Source of the DNA: an uncultured Bacilli bacterium
Lineage (GTDB): Bacteria; Bacillota_I; Bacilli_A; RF39; UBA660
NCBI GenBank assembly: GCA_934130005.1
Contig: CAKOXD010000005.1
Location: forward strand, 27,401-91,400
Direction of reading: 5' to 3'
Length of the DNA stretch: 64,000 bases
Position 1 is the stretch's first letter. Every line of letters begins with the position of its first letter. The notes beneath the pieces were generated by a model. It made no database searches, was not told the DNA's origin, and saw only the letters and a program-made list of their open reading frames with translations. Below are positions 41,561-49,315 of the stretch, piece after piece. The position numbers were made by a program, and so were the translations under genes.

Positions 41561-42679
41561 TCACTCCTCGTATTTTCTTTTTACTCGATCTGTTATACTT
41601 ACTAAAATATGTTGTGGTGTATCTAAATTTGATGCGATATTTCCTACTGTAATTTTATCACCTATAATAGTTACTTTATCATGTATTTTTATACTATTAT
41701 CTACTAATACTAATATATAATCCATACATATTCCAACTATTTTATATTTTTTATTATTTATTTCTACTTCTTTATATAAATTAGTTATTCCATCAGCATG
41801 TCCTATACTAATAACTGCTACAAATGATGTTTTATCAGCTATATATTTAGCATTATATCCTGCAAATTCACCTTTTTCTATTTTATTTATATTTACAACT
41901 TCACTATATAAACTTAGGACTTTCTTTAACTTTAATTTATTTGTTAATGTTGTTTCTGATATATTTTTTCCTTTTAATTTTATTTTTCTTTTTAGAGTTG
42001 CTATTGCATTTAATTCACCAACATTATAAGTGAATCCATACATCATAAGTCCTAATCTTACAGCATTACAATATGGTAATTTTTTGTGTCTTGCAAGTGC
42101 TAAAGAATTAAATATATGAATCATTTTTATTTTTTTTAAATCTATATTTTTTGTTATTTTTTCAAAATTTTTTATTTGATAATCATAATATTTATCACTT
42201 ACTCCTGAGGTTGCTAAATGAGTATATATTCCCTCTAATTCTAGTTTAGATAATTCTATTTCTTTTATTATTTTATCTAAGTTTTCTTTTATTCCAAATC
42301 TATTCATTCCAGTATTTATTTTTATATGAACTGTGATTTTTTTATCTAGTTTTACCAATTCTTTAAAATACTCATAGGATATTATAGATAATGTTATGTT
42401 ATTTTCTATTACTTTTTCTATATCCTTTATATTTACATATCCAAAACATAGTATTGGTAATTTTGTGTATTTTCTTGCTTCTAATGCTTCTTCTAAAGAT
42501 GACACAGCAAAATAGTTTATTCCTGCTTCTTCTAAAGATGATACAGTACATATACCATGACCATAGGAATTAGCTTTAACAACACCTATATAGTATTTAT
42601 AATCATTATATACTGCTTTTATTTCTTTTATATTTTCTTTTAAATATTTTAAATTTATTAAAGCATATGTTTCACGCAT
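41561..42679 (-). CDS. alr: Alanine racemase
   Basis: A 372-residue PLP enzyme that makes D-alanine for peptidoglycan. PLP lysine lies in VVKANSYGHG near 34-43. Other marks are GMNRFG near 131-136, the phosphate-binding region at CNAVRLGLMMYGF near 210-222 and the catalytic tyrosine in the GEFAGYNAKY stretch near 260-269. I place the start at 42679 (MRETYALI), after GTAGTGATATA; the in-frame extension upstream begins in unrelated AT-rich sequence. It forms an operon with the ATP-grasp ligase. Confidence 0.96.
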   Translation of the reverse strand: MRETYALINLKYLKENIKEIKAVYNDYKYYIGVVKANSYGHGICTVSSLEEAGINYFAVSSLEEALEARKYTKLPILCFGYVNIKDIEKVIENNITLSIISYEYFKELVKLDKKITVHIKINTGMNRFGIKENLDKIIKEIELSKLELEGIYTHLATSGVSDKYYDYQIKNFEKITKNIDLKKIKMIHIFNSLALARHKKLPYCNAVRLGLMMYGFTYNVGELNAIATLKRKIKLKGKNISETTLTNKLKLKKVLSLYSEVVNINKIEKGEFAGYNAKYIADKTSFVAVISIGHADGITNLYKEVEINNKKYKIVGICMDYILVLVDNSIKIHDKVTIIGDKITVGNIASNLDTPQHILVSITDRVKRKYEE

Positions 42680-42736
42680 TATATCACTACTTTCTTTATT
42701 AATTTTATCATTTTTACAAAATAAAAACAACTTATA

Positions 42737-42958
42737 TTAAGCTGCTTTATCAGTATCTTTTGTAAATCCATATTTACGGTTGAATAATTCAACACGTCCT
42801 TTTTTACTTGCTGCTCCTTGTACTCCTGTATAAAAAGGATGACATTTATCACATGTTTCTAGATGTAATTCTGGTTTTGTTGATTTTACTGTAAATGTAT
42901 TTCCACATGCACAAGTTACTTTAGTATCCATATAATTTGGATGTATTCCTTTTTTCAT
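42737..42958 (-). CDS. rpmE: Ribosomal protein L31, zinc-binding type
   Basis: A 73-residue 50S protein with the zinc form's cysteines: CACG near 16-19 and CDKC near 36-39. The MKKGIHPNY start and the HPFYTGVQ..KGRVELFNRKYG region are standard. It follows AAGGAGAATAAGT and a leader with a hairpin. The zinc-binding form is the paralogue used when zinc is plentiful; no zinc-free copy is seen here. Confidence 0.98.
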   Translation of the reverse strand: MKKGIHPNYMDTKVTCACGNTFTVKSTKPELHLETCDKCHPFYTGVQGAASKKGRVELFNRKYGFTKDTDKAA

Positions 42959-42976
42959 ACTTATTCTCCTTCCGCC

Positions 42977-42993
42977 ATGACTTATAAAGTCAT
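42977..42993 (-). promoter_or_regulatory. Hairpin in the rpmE leader
   Basis: ATGACT and AGTCAT form a six-pair stem with a five-base loop, ending just before GGCGGAAGGAG, the ribosome-binding site of rpmE. L31 leaders with autoregulatory hairpins are known in several phyla. Whether this one is related is inference. Confidence 0.35.
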
Positions 42994-43012
42994 AGTAATT
43001 TCTTGCTTTTTT

Positions 43013-43041
43013 ATTATAGCAAGCTTTTTTAGTTTATGCAA
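43013..43041 (-). promoter_or_regulatory. Promoter of rpmE
   Basis: TTGCAT (43041-43036) and TATAAT (43018-43013) on the minus strand are 17 bp apart. The leader would be roughly 48 nt. It overlaps the end of the BI-1 gene's downstream region. Confidence 0.8.
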
Positions 43042-43047
43042 GTTTTT

Positions 43048-43692
43048 TTAGTTATTATCACCAAAAATTCTTATTAAATCTAAGAAAATGTTAATAAAAT
43101 CTAAATATAGTTGTAGTGCTCCATATATAGCTATATTATCTTCTTCCATACTTCCTGATAAATAAATTCTTTTAATTTTTTGAACATCAAATGCTATATA
43201 TATAACAAATACTATTACAGAAATTACGCATATTGCAAAATTAAATTCTGCACTATTTACAAATATGTTTATTATACACATTAATAATATACCTATTATT
43301 GCCATAAATAGAAATGTTCCTATTTTTGTTAAATCCATTTTTGTAAAATATCCTATAAGTGAGAATATTAACATTAATAATGACGTAGCTAAAAATACAT
43401 AAATTATTGAACTTATATTATAAACTACAAATATTGATGAAAATGTTATTCCTGATACAAATGAATAAAGAATAAACATTATTTTTGCTGTTGATGGATT
43501 CATTTTATGTATACGTGCTGTTAAAAATATTACTATTACAAGTTCTACTATACCTAATATTAATACTGTTGATGGTTTAAATATATCTAATATCATACTT
43601 GGTTTACTTGCAATAAATGATCCTGTGAAGAATGTTACTGCAAGACCTATAAACATCCATAAGAATACTTTTGGCATTATTTTATTACCCAA
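43048..43692 (-). CDS. Bax inhibitor-1 family membrane protein
   Basis: A 214-residue seven-helix protein of the BI-1/YccA/YetJ type, which form pH-gated calcium leak channels. Family marks include the KVFLWMFIGLAVTFFTG first helix and ALQLYLDFINIFLDLIRIFG at the C-terminus with the conserved acidic residues. I choose TTG at 43692 as the start, because GGTGATAAAA lies just before it as at many genes here; the GTG at 43701 sits inside that site, and ATG at 43677 is a second option. Confidence 0.88.
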   Translation of the reverse strand: MGNKIMPKVFLWMFIGLAVTFFTGSFIASKPSMILDIFKPSTVLILGIVELVIVIFLTARIHKMNPSTAKIMFILYSFVSGITFSSIFVVYNISSIIYVFLATSLLMLIFSLIGYFTKMDLTKIGTFLFMAIIGILLMCIINIFVNSAEFNFAICVISVIVFVIYIAFDVQKIKRIYLSGSMEEDNIAIYGALQLYLDFINIFLDLIRIFGDNN

Positions 43693-43732
43693 TTTTATCA
43701 CCTCTTAATTTATTATAACATTACTAATTATT

Positions 43733-44335
43733 TTAGTAAATATTTTTTATTATTGTTTTAGTTACTGTTTCATCTATTTCTTGATTATTTATTTCAATAT
43801 ATTTTATATCATATTCTTTACATATTTCATTTAATCTTTTATTTGTATAATTAAAATATTCATTATAAGAAATTCCTTGTTCGTTTTTATATCCTATTAC
43901 ATATATTTTTTCTTTACAATATTTTCTTATTAACATTAATAATTCATCTATATCATCTAATACTTGGTCTGTATAATTATATAATTCTTCTTTATTAGTA
44001 TTTCCAATTTTATAATTAATATCATTAATTCCTATATAAATTGTTAAAATATCTGCTTTTATTAATGCATTTTGAATAGTTTGATTTTGTTCTTTTTTAT
44101 TTTCTTTTATATCTTTTATTAAATCTGTTGTTCTATAATCTTGTTTTGAAAATTGATTTACTGATTTTTCTAGTTTTTTTCTTTCTTTTAGATATTTTTC
44201 TATATTTTTATTATAATTTAAATTATTTGTTGAATCTATATTTACATAATATATTTCATTATCAATATTTTTATAATTTATTAAAAAAATTAAAAGTGAT
44301 ACTAAAATTAAAAAAACAATTGTTTTTATTTTCAT
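43733..44335 (-). CDS. SGNH-hydrolase-like protein with missing catalytic blocks
   Basis: A 200-residue protein with an N-terminal membrane helix (about 4-20). The block ILTIYIGINDINYKIGN near 96-112 matches the SGNH/GDSL block III (GxND). However, the usual GDS nucleophile block near the N-terminus and the DxxH block near the end are not visible; the protein ends soon after EINNQEIDETVTK. It is related in outline to YpmR-like lipases but may be inactive. It lies between murA and the BI-1 gene on the minus strand. Confidence 0.65.
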   Translation of the reverse strand: MKIKTIVFLILVSLLIFLINYKNIDNEIYYVNIDSTNNLNYNKNIEKYLKERKKLEKSVNQFSKQDYRTTDLIKDIKENKKEQNQTIQNALIKADILTIYIGINDINYKIGNTNKEELYNYTDQVLDDIDELLMLIRKYCKEKIYVIGYKNEQGISYNEYFNYTNKRLNEICKEYDIKYIEINNQEIDETVTKTIIKNIY

Positions 44336-44346
44336 AAATTCCCCCT

Positions 44347-44371
44347 AAAAAAAAGTAGATATATTCTACTT
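44347..44371 (-). terminator. Terminator of murA
   Basis: AAGTAGA and TCTACTT pair around ATATA on the minus strand and are followed by eight T. Confidence 0.85.
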
Positions 44372-44373
44372 CA

Positions 44374-45627
44374 TTATATTTCTTCTTCTATTATTTTAGC
44401 ACCAACATTTTGTAATTTTCCTATTATATTCTCATATCCTCTTAATACATGTTTTATTTCTGTTATTGTTGTTGTTCCGTTTGCGATTAATCCTGCTAGT
44501 ACCATGCATGCTCCTGCTCTTAAATCTGTTGCTTCAACTTGTGTTCCTTCTAAATTTGTCTTTCCTTTTATTGTTATTGTTTTTTCGTTTATTTCAATAT
44601 TAGCTCCCATTTTATTTAAATATTTTACATTTTGAAATCTATTTTCATATATTGTTTCTTCTAATACAGATATTCCTTCTGCTTGAGTTAATAATGTTGT
44701 AAGTGGTTGTTGTAAATCTGTTGGAAAACCTGGATATCCTAATGTTTTCACTTTTATAGGTTTTAAATTTTTTGTTTTTGAAATTGTAATATAATCTTTT
44801 CCTATTTCCATATCTAATCCCATTTCTTTTAATTTTTCTATTAGTGATGAAATATGTTCTGGAATTATGTTTTTTATTGTTAAATTTTCTCCTATAAGTG
44901 CTCCTGCTATTAAGTATGTTCCTGCTTCTATTCTATCAGGTATTACTTCTGTAAAACATGATCCTAAATGTTTTACACCTGTTATTGTTATTTTACTTGT
45001 TCCTGCTCCTACTATATTTGCACCCATATTATTTAAAAATGTAGCTACACTAACTATTTCTGGCTCTTTTGCTGCATTTTTTAATATTGTTACACCTTCT
45101 GCTTTTGTGGCAACTAAAAGTGTATTTATAGTTGCTCCTACACTTGGCATATCTAACTGAATTGTTGCACCCTTTAGAGTATCAGCTGTTATTAAGTATT
45201 TATTTCCATCTTCTATTACATTAGCTCCTAATGCTTTAAATGTTTTTAATGTTTGATCAATTGGTCTTGCTCCTATTGAACATCCTCCTGGAAAATACAT
45301 TTCTACTTTTTTATATTTACCAAGTAAAGCTGACATAAAATAATAAGATGCTCTTAATTTTTTTGATATTTCTTCCGGTATTTCTTTGTTTACTATGTTT
45401 CTTGAATCAATACTCATTAATGATCCTTCTTTTTTTACTGTTGCTCCTAAATATTCTAATATTTCATTTAATGCATCTATGTCTGAAATATTAGGTATAT
45501 TGTCTATTGTTACCTCTTCATCTGATAAAAGTGATGCTGGAACAAGTGCTACTGCACTATTTTTTGCTCCACTTATATTAATTGTTCCAGTCAATGTATG
45601 TCCACCTTCAATTTTAATTTGTTTCAT
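44374..45627 (-). CDS. murA: MurA, UDP-GlcNAc enolpyruvyl transferase
   Basis: A 417-residue enzyme of the first committed peptidoglycan step: it adds enolpyruvate from PEP to UDP-GlcNAc. Features: GISGAKN-type start (NISGAKNSA near 18-26), RASYYFMSALLG near 91-102, the active-site cysteine in FPGGCSIGARPIDQ near 111-124, and the C-terminal DLRAGACMVLAG near 367-378. The Cys form would be sensitive to fosfomycin-type inhibition. It follows AGGAGGAAAAA and lies 43 bases after fba, so they may be co-transcribed. Confidence 0.97.
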   Translation of the reverse strand: MKQIKIEGGHTLTGTINISGAKNSAVALVPASLLSDEEVTIDNIPNISDIDALNEILEYLGATVKKEGSLMSIDSRNIVNKEIPEEISKKLRASYYFMSALLGKYKKVEMYFPGGCSIGARPIDQTLKTFKALGANVIEDGNKYLITADTLKGATIQLDMPSVGATINTLLVATKAEGVTILKNAAKEPEIVSVATFLNNMGANIVGAGTSKITITGVKHLGSCFTEVIPDRIEAGTYLIAGALIGENLTIKNIIPEHISSLIEKLKEMGLDMEIGKDYITISKTKNLKPIKVKTLGYPGFPTDLQQPLTTLLTQAEGISVLEETIYENRFQNVKYLNKMGANIEINEKTITIKGKTNLEGTQVEATDLRAGACMVLAGLIANGTTTITEIKHVLRGYENIIGKLQNVGAKIIEEEI

Positions 45628-45670
45628 TTTTTCCTCCTGATATATTATTATGTAATTATTCTATTTTTGT

Positions 45671-46498
45671 TTAAATATTACTTTTCATTATATTTATCTT
45701 TTCTTTTACTATCTTTTTTATTGCTTCTTCTCCTGAACTAATTATTTTTCTAGGATCATATACTGTTCCATTTTCTATTAAGTATTTTTTTACTGCATTT
45801 GACCAAGCAATTTGTAATTCTGTATTTATATTTATTTTAGTAATACCTGATTTTATTGCTTCTTTTATAGTATTATCATCTAGACCAGAACCACCATGTA
45901 ATACTAATGGTATATTTGTAAATTCACTTATTTGTTCACATAAAATTAGATCTAGGTTTGCCTTTTCTTTATATATTCCATGTACTGTTCCAATTGCAGG
46001 CGCTAATGAATCAATTTTTGTTTTTTTAGCAAATTCTATAGCTTCTTCTAAATTGGTATATAAATTTTTGTCATTTCCTATGCTTCCAAGTTCTGCCTCT
46101 ACTGATACTGTATATTTTTCTGCATATGATACAACTTTTCTTGTTTCTTTTAAATTTTCAATAAATGGTAGTTTTGATGCATCTATCATTACTGATGTAA
46201 AACCATTATCTATTGCTTCTTTGCACACTTCAAAACTTGATCCATGATCTAAATGTATTACAACTGGTACTGTTATATTTAAACTTTTATTTAAATCTCT
46301 TATTAAATCTGATATTAATTTATATCCTCCCATATATTGGGCTGTTTTTTCTGTTACTCCAAGTATTACAGGTGAATTGTTTTTGTTACATTCTTCTAAT
46401 ACATATTTAGTCCATTCTAAATTATTTATATTAAAATGGGGAATAGCTATATTTTTTTCTTTTGCTTTTTCTAATATTTCCTTTGCATTACATATCAT
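45671..46498 (-). CDS. fba: Class II fructose-bisphosphate aldolase
   Basis: A 275-residue zinc aldolase that splits fructose 1,6-bisphosphate in glycolysis. Zinc and substrate residues: HFNINNLEW near 21-29, VVIHLDHGSSFE near 79-90 (two histidines), AELGSIGN near 132-139, the GTVHGIY histidine near 170-176, LVLHGGSGLDD near 199-209 and KININTELQ near 221-229. Shorter than the roughly 285 of Bacillus FbaA but complete. It follows TAGGTGATAGT. Confidence 0.95.
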   Translation of the reverse strand: MICNAKEILEKAKEKNIAIPHFNINNLEWTKYVLEECNKNNSPVILGVTEKTAQYMGGYKLISDLIRDLNKSLNITVPVVIHLDHGSSFEVCKEAIDNGFTSVMIDASKLPFIENLKETRKVVSYAEKYTVSVEAELGSIGNDKNLYTNLEEAIEFAKKTKIDSLAPAIGTVHGIYKEKANLDLILCEQISEFTNIPLVLHGGSGLDDNTIKEAIKSGITKININTELQIAWSNAVKKYLIENGTVYDPRKIISSGEEAIKKIVKEKINIMKSNI

Positions 46499-46544
46499 AC
46501 TATCACCTATTTTAATTATATATATTTTTTATTAAAATGTAAAG

Positions 46545-47075
46545 TTATATGATATACATTAATCCTATTATCATTAATGTTATACCACCTATTAATGTTG
46601 AAATTTTACCTATTATTTCATTTATTTTTTTACCAAGTTTTAATCCTAAATTTGTAAATATGTAACTTGTTAGTGAAAATACTATAGATGATAATATAAT
46701 GTTATTACATATTGTTTTTAATCCAATCCCTACTGAAAAACTATCAATACTAACTGCAAATCCGAATAATAACATTTCTTTTATATTCATCCTTTTTACA
46801 TTTTTTTCTTCTTTTAATGTTTCTAATATCATCTGTAATCCTATTAAAAATAATACTAAAAAAACAATTATATTTGGTTCTATTTTAAGTATTTCTAATA
46901 TTTTTGTTCCTATTATATTTCCTATTTGTGGCATTACAAAGTGATAGATTCCTACTATTAATGATAATATATATATTTCTTTTTTTCTTAAATTTAATGT
47001 TCCGTATGCTATGGATAATGAAAAGGCATCCATACTTAAACTTATCGCTATAATTATTGTCGTTATTATTTGCAT
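46545..47075 (-). CDS. mntP: MntP-type manganese efflux pump
   Basis: A 176-residue protein with six membrane helices. The MntP/YtaF signature motifs are present twice: SLSMDAFSLSIAYG near 12-25 and GFAVSIDSFSVGIG near 105-118, each with the Asp that coordinates manganese. The start ATG is separated from its AGGAGG only by seven T, and the AGGAGG lies in a hairpin (47076-47110), which may limit translation. It follows a gene for a tail-anchored protein. Confidence 0.88.
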   Translation of the reverse strand: MQIITTIIIAISLSMDAFSLSIAYGTLNLRKKEIYILSLIVGIYHFVMPQIGNIIGTKILEILKIEPNIIVFLVLFLIGLQMILETLKEEKNVKRMNIKEMLLFGFAVSIDSFSVGIGLKTICNNIILSSIVFSLTSYIFTNLGLKLGKKINEIIGKISTLIGGITLMIIGLMYII

Positions 47076-47078
47076 AAA

Positions 47079-47110
47079 AAAACCTCCTAATTCAGTTTAT
47101 TAGTGGTTTT
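47079..47110 (-). promoter_or_regulatory. Terminator-like hairpin holding the mntP ribosome-binding site
   Basis: On the minus strand AAAACC-A-CTAAT pairs with ATTAG-GA-GGTTTT, with an A/GA internal loop and a seven-base loop. The 3' arm contains the AGGAGG of mntP, and seven T then lead straight into the ATG. It could end the upstream gene's transcript, hide the site, or both. The same design occurs before spoIIR. Confidence 0.6.
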
Positions 47111-47122
47111 TATTTTTATACA

Positions 47123-47494
47123 TTATTTAAGTAACAACATTGTAAGTGTTGTTAGTACTCCTCCTATAAATCCTGTTATTATTGATAATAATAATACATC
47201 TATATATCCGGTTTTTGTTGATTTTACTTTTTGTTTTGGTGTTTCTTCTATTTTAACTTCTTCTTTTATTTCATTATTATTTTCTAAACTATTTATATAA
47301 TTATTAACTAAGTTTTTTCTTTCAATTGGACTACTTATTTCTATTTGACTTAATAACTCTTTTAAAGGTTCATTTGTTATAGCAAGTGTTTTTACTTGTT
47401 CTATTAAATTTAATTCATCTTCTTGAAAATCAATTTTAGACTTTTCTTCAAACTCATTATATAATTCTACATATTTTTTTATTTTTTCTATCAT
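47123..47494 (-). CDS. Tail-anchored protein of unknown function, short paralogue
   Basis: A 123-residue protein with a charged helical N-terminal domain (MIEKIKKYVELYNEFEEK at the start), a Lys/Glu linker and a C-terminal membrane helix TGYIDVLLLSIITGFIGG (about 94-123) ending in a single Lys. Its last 29 residues match those of the 380-residue protein at 48123 almost exactly, and the opening YVELYNEFEEK motif matches both ends of that protein. The two are paralogues with a shared anchor. Function unknown. The start follows AGGTGATAGC. Confidence 0.75.
   Translation of the reverse strand: MIEKIKKYVELYNEFEEKSKIDFQEDELNLIEQVKTLAITNEPLKELLSQIEISSPIERKNLVNNYINSLENNNEIKEEVKIEETPKQKVKSTKTGYIDVLLLSIITGFIGGVLTTLTMLLLK
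47134..47209 (-). repeat. Duplicated 3' end of tail-anchor gene, copy 1
   Basis: This 76-bp stretch differs from 48134-48209 at only 5 positions by eye. It encodes the shared C-terminal membrane anchor. Confidence 0.85.
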
Positions 47495-47543
47495 GCTATC
47501 ACCTATTTTAATAATAACATATTTTATTTTATTTTTCTAGATA

Positions 47544-48071
47544 TTATAAATATTTTTCTAATATTTCTTGAACAAAAAACTTATATTCAACTTTGTCTAT
47601 ATTGCTTTCTTCTGCTTCCATTAAACATAATGGTGGAAATAATACACACCACCAGTTATTTCCTTTTCCTTCTCCTAAAGTTATTAGAATTGTTTCATAG
47701 TAGCCTTTTTCATATATAACATCTTTATATTTTTTTTCTGGAAAAAAAGTATTGCCAAATGTTAACTTATAACTATTATTATATCCTTCTTTTTTTAATA
47801 TTTCATTTATTTTCATATTCAAAACTTGAAGATTATTATTTATTATTTTTCTTGCTTCTTCTGTATTTTTTACACCTTTTAAAATTTTTTCTATTTCTTT
47901 TTCTATTTCTATACTAAGTTTCATTTTTATTCTTTGATCATTTTCCTCATTACTATTTGCGATTACTCTTAATCTTATTGCTTCCTTTGGTATTGTTACT
48001 TCTTTTCCTTTTACATTCGTTATATATATAGCTAAAGTTATTATTCCTAATATTATCATCATTTTTTTCAT
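47544..48071 (-). CDS. spoIIR: SpoIIR, signal protein for pro-sigma-E processing
   Basis: A 175-residue forespore protein that activates SpoIIGA so that sigma-E is made in the mother cell. It has an N-terminal hydrophobic segment (about 4-19) for export and the family core AIRLRVIANSNEENDQRIKMKL near 31-52, with the invariant GNNWWCVLFPPLCL near 138-151. The ATG follows AGGAGG, which sits in a hairpin. It lies between the two paralogous tail-anchored genes. Confidence 0.95.
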   Translation of the reverse strand: MKKMMIILGIITLAIYITNVKGKEVTIPKEAIRLRVIANSNEENDQRIKMKLSIEIEKEIEKILKGVKNTEEARKIINNNLQVLNMKINEILKKEGYNNSYKLTFGNTFFPEKKYKDVIYEKGYYETILITLGEGKGNNWWCVLFPPLCLMEAEESNIDKVEYKFFVQEILEKYL

Positions 48072-48076
48072 ATAAA

Positions 48077-48104
48077 AATTGCCTCCTATTTAATAGTGGC
48101 AATT
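48077..48104 (-). promoter_or_regulatory. Terminator-like hairpin holding the spoIIR ribosome-binding site
   Basis: On the minus strand AATTGCC-A-CTAT pairs with ATAG-GA-GGCAATT, with the same A/GA internal loop as before mntP and a TAA loop. The 3' arm carries AGGAGG, and five T and the ATG follow. Confidence 0.6.
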
Positions 48105-48122
48105 ATTTTTTATTTTATTCAA

Positions 48123-49265
48123 TTATTTTATTAATAACATTGTAAGAGTTGTTAATACCCCTCCTATAAATCCTGTTATTATTGATAATAATAGTACATC
48201 TATATATCCTGTTTTCTTTTCTTTTTTTATATATTTTTTAGGTGGATTGTTTTTTTGATCTTCTGCTTGTTTTTTTTCTTCATATTGTCTATATAATTCT
48301 ATATATTTTTTCCATCTTTCTTGTTCACTTGTTGGCATTTTTTCTAATAATTCAGGATAATCATTATATACTTTTATTTGATCTTTTATTTCTTGTGGTA
48401 ATTGTTCATAGTTATCTACTTCTAATATATCTGGTTTATCTTCATATTCATTTTGTAAATTACTATATTGTTCCTCATATGGTAATTCTTCTTCTAGTCT
48501 ATCAGATGTATTTATATCTTGTTCTTTATATTGTGCTTCTGTTGGTTCTGATATACTATATTTATCATTTAATTTATCGTATGTTACTTCTAATATTTTA
48601 CCAAATTCATCTATTCCAATTAAGTTTTCAATATTTATAAATTTAATTTTTAGATTTTCTGCATTTTTTAATAAAACATTTAATTTTTTTGTTTCTTCTT
48701 CTTTTAAAGTTGTAATTTTATCTAAATGATTTTCAACTTCATTTATTGGTATCATTCTTAATTCTATTCCATCTTTATTTCTTTCTTGTTCTAATATTTC
48801 ATGTGTATTTTTTATATTATCATTTTGTTGATAATTTTCGTTTTCAAGTTGTAATTTTTTTAGTTGTTCCACTAATGTTTCTTCCTTTTTATTTTCTAAT
48901 ACAACAGTTCTTCCTAAATGTAAATCATAAAAATAGAATATTTCTTTTCCATTTTTTAAATATTTATGATTTATATCACTTACATCAATTCCAAATGTTT
49001 TAGATATCACTTCTTCCTCTTTTTGTTCTGTTTTAAGTTCTTCTTTGTTTTTAAATTCATTTAATAATCTTATACTTTCATCTGGATTTAAATTTTCTAG
49101 TTTTTTTATAAATTCTTGTAATTCAGGATTTGTTGTTGCTTCTTTTTGTACTTCTCTTATTATTTGTAATTCTTCTTCTTTGAATAACGTATTTAAATTT
49201 TCTTTTGCTTCTTTTTTTTCTTTATAAATATTAAATAATTTTACATATTCTTCTATATATTTCAT
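48123..49265 (-). CDS. Tail-anchored protein of unknown function, long paralogue
   Basis: A 380-residue protein, very rich in Glu, Lys and Gln. It opens with YIEEYVKLFNIYKEKKEA, and a second copy of that motif (WKKYIELYRQYEEKKQA) lies near 323-340, just before the C-terminal membrane helix TGYIDVLLLSIITGFIGG (about 352-380). The middle holds a folded-looking segment (ISKTFGIDVSDINHKYLKNGKEIFYFYDLHLGR near 88-120) and long coiled-coil-like stretches. It would be held at the membrane facing the cytoplasm. No known family recognised. Start after AGGTGATAGT. Confidence 0.75.
   Translation of the reverse strand: MKYIEEYVKLFNIYKEKKEAKENLNTLFKEEELQIIREVQKEATTNPELQEFIKKLENLNPDESIRLLNEFKNKEELKTEQKEEEVISKTFGIDVSDINHKYLKNGKEIFYFYDLHLGRTVVLENKKEETLVEQLKKLQLENENYQQNDNIKNTHEILEQERNKDGIELRMIPINEVENHLDKITTLKEEETKKLNVLLKNAENLKIKFINIENLIGIDEFGKILEVTYDKLNDKYSISEPTEAQYKEQDINTSDRLEEELPYEEQYSNLQNEYEDKPDILEVDNYEQLPQEIKDQIKVYNDYPELLEKMPTSEQERWKKYIELYRQYEEKKQAEDQKNNPPKKYIKKEKKTGYIDVLLLSIITGFIGGVLTTLTMLLIK
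48134..48209 (-). repeat. Duplicated 3' end of tail-anchor gene, copy 2
   Basis: It pairs with 47134-47209 (71 of 76 bases the same by eye). It lies in the same position relative to the stop codon of its gene. Confidence 0.85.
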
Positions 49266-49291
49266 ACTATCACCTATTATAATAATATCAT

Positions 49292-49315
49292 AAAAAAAGA
49301 CTTTTTGATAGTCTT
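49292..49315 (-). terminator. Terminator after rlmH
   Basis: AAGAC and GTCTT pair around TATCAAAAA on the minus strand and are followed by seven T. It ends the yvcK-to-rlmH operon. Confidence 0.65.

Noticed and set aside
47076..47122. yybP-ykoY manganese riboswitch ahead of mntP
   Set aside because: The gap is only 47 bases and holds a simple hairpin without the conserved riboswitch loops.
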